A stretch of 62,000 nt of DNA, taken from contig CAJNDS010000036.1 of assembly GCA_905221605.1 (NCBI GenBank), positions 1-62,000 on the forward strand, in the 5' to 3' direction. Positions 61,524-62,000 of this stretch are shown one piece after another. The notes beneath the pieces were generated by a model, which was not told where the DNA came from, made no database searches, and worked only from the letters and a program-made list of their open reading frames with translations. The translations under genes and the position numbers were made by a program. This stretch comes from Symbiodinium natans (lineage: Eukaryota; Sar; Dinophyceae; Suessiales; Symbiodiniaceae). How positions within the stretch are numbered: position 1 is the first letter of the stretch; each line of letters begins with the position of its first letter.

Positions 61524-62000
61524 GTGAATATAGGGCAGAGCATCCCAAACTAGCGCCATTCCTAAAACCATAAACCTAAAACCTACCCAACCCTACACCC
61601 GAAGCACCTGCAACACCTGGGCCTCGTTTTGGGTATGAGGACTCGAGGGTCAGACCCGAGCGAGCTAACTCCGGATAACCCTTCTGGGTTTATTTCTATG
61701 TTTGAGTTTCGGTTTTTGAGTTTGGGCTTCGGGGTTGGGGGTGGAAGGAGACTGTTCTACGTGCAGTGACTCTACTGGGGCCAGCGTTTGTTGCACCGTG
61801 CGTCCCTTTTCCCAGGGCTAGGCAATACAGAAGAGTATGTTGGCACATAACATGGAAAACGGTTCGTTTTCGAAGATACTATGCATATGTGTGTATGTGT
61901 GTGCCTATGCAAGCATACAAGCGTAAAACACAAACTAAACAAGGCTTGAAACATATACATGTATGACCATGAAACAAAAGCGTTTAGATGTATACATAGA

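Overview
This window looks like nuclear DNA from a dinoflagellate (or a close alveolate relative). The evidence is indirect. Plant/alveolate-type TTTAGGG telomere-like repeats occur by the dozen in both orientations. Coding sequence outside one mobile element comes only as small exon-sized islands with GT or GC donors and AG acceptors. A sequence close to the 3' part of the dinoflagellate spliced leader sits in the LTRs of a retroelement. There are no operons, ribosome binding sites, tRNAs or rRNAs.

Layout: (1) 1-2690 is telomere-repeat-rich DNA with two short palindromic elements. (2) 2691-11539 is a complete, young LTR retroelement: two 287/288-bp LTRs differing at about four positions, an anticodon-stem type primer site, a polypurine tract and a TAGGG target duplication inside a TTTAGGG array. 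Its interior is one reading frame of about 2,612 codons (3045-10880), cut once by an in-frame TAG at 6342-6344. It encodes WW, S1-like, SAM-like and six CCCH zinc-finger modules, but no reverse transcriptase, integrase or protease that I can recognise. It is therefore probably a non-autonomous, gag-only type element with an unusual RNA-binding polyprotein.

(3) 11545-62000 is a mosaic of three ingredients. The first is arrays of TTTAGGG/CCCTAAA and degenerate forms. The second is at least ten families of 75-150 bp palindromic (hairpin) elements, here labelled A-K. The third is 50-180 nt islands with protein-like reading frames on both strands. Several hairpin elements carry GT or GC near the left end and AG at the right end, and lie between coding islands whose phases match across the element, as expected of introners (intron-generating TIR elements). 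One (family H, 29578-29687) interrupts a clear reading frame with a 5-bp ATGGG duplication, and removing it restores the frame. Telomere-like units themselves contain GT and AG (GTTTAG), and in two places a TTTAGGG tract lies exactly where an intron is needed.

How the parts fit together (inference): small fragmented genes interrupted by introner-like hairpins and telomere-repeat tracts, with a recent retroelement inserted into one such tract. Calls in part 3 come from reading frames by eye. GC-rich islands can be open in several frames, so strands and boundaries are provisional and no product names are given.
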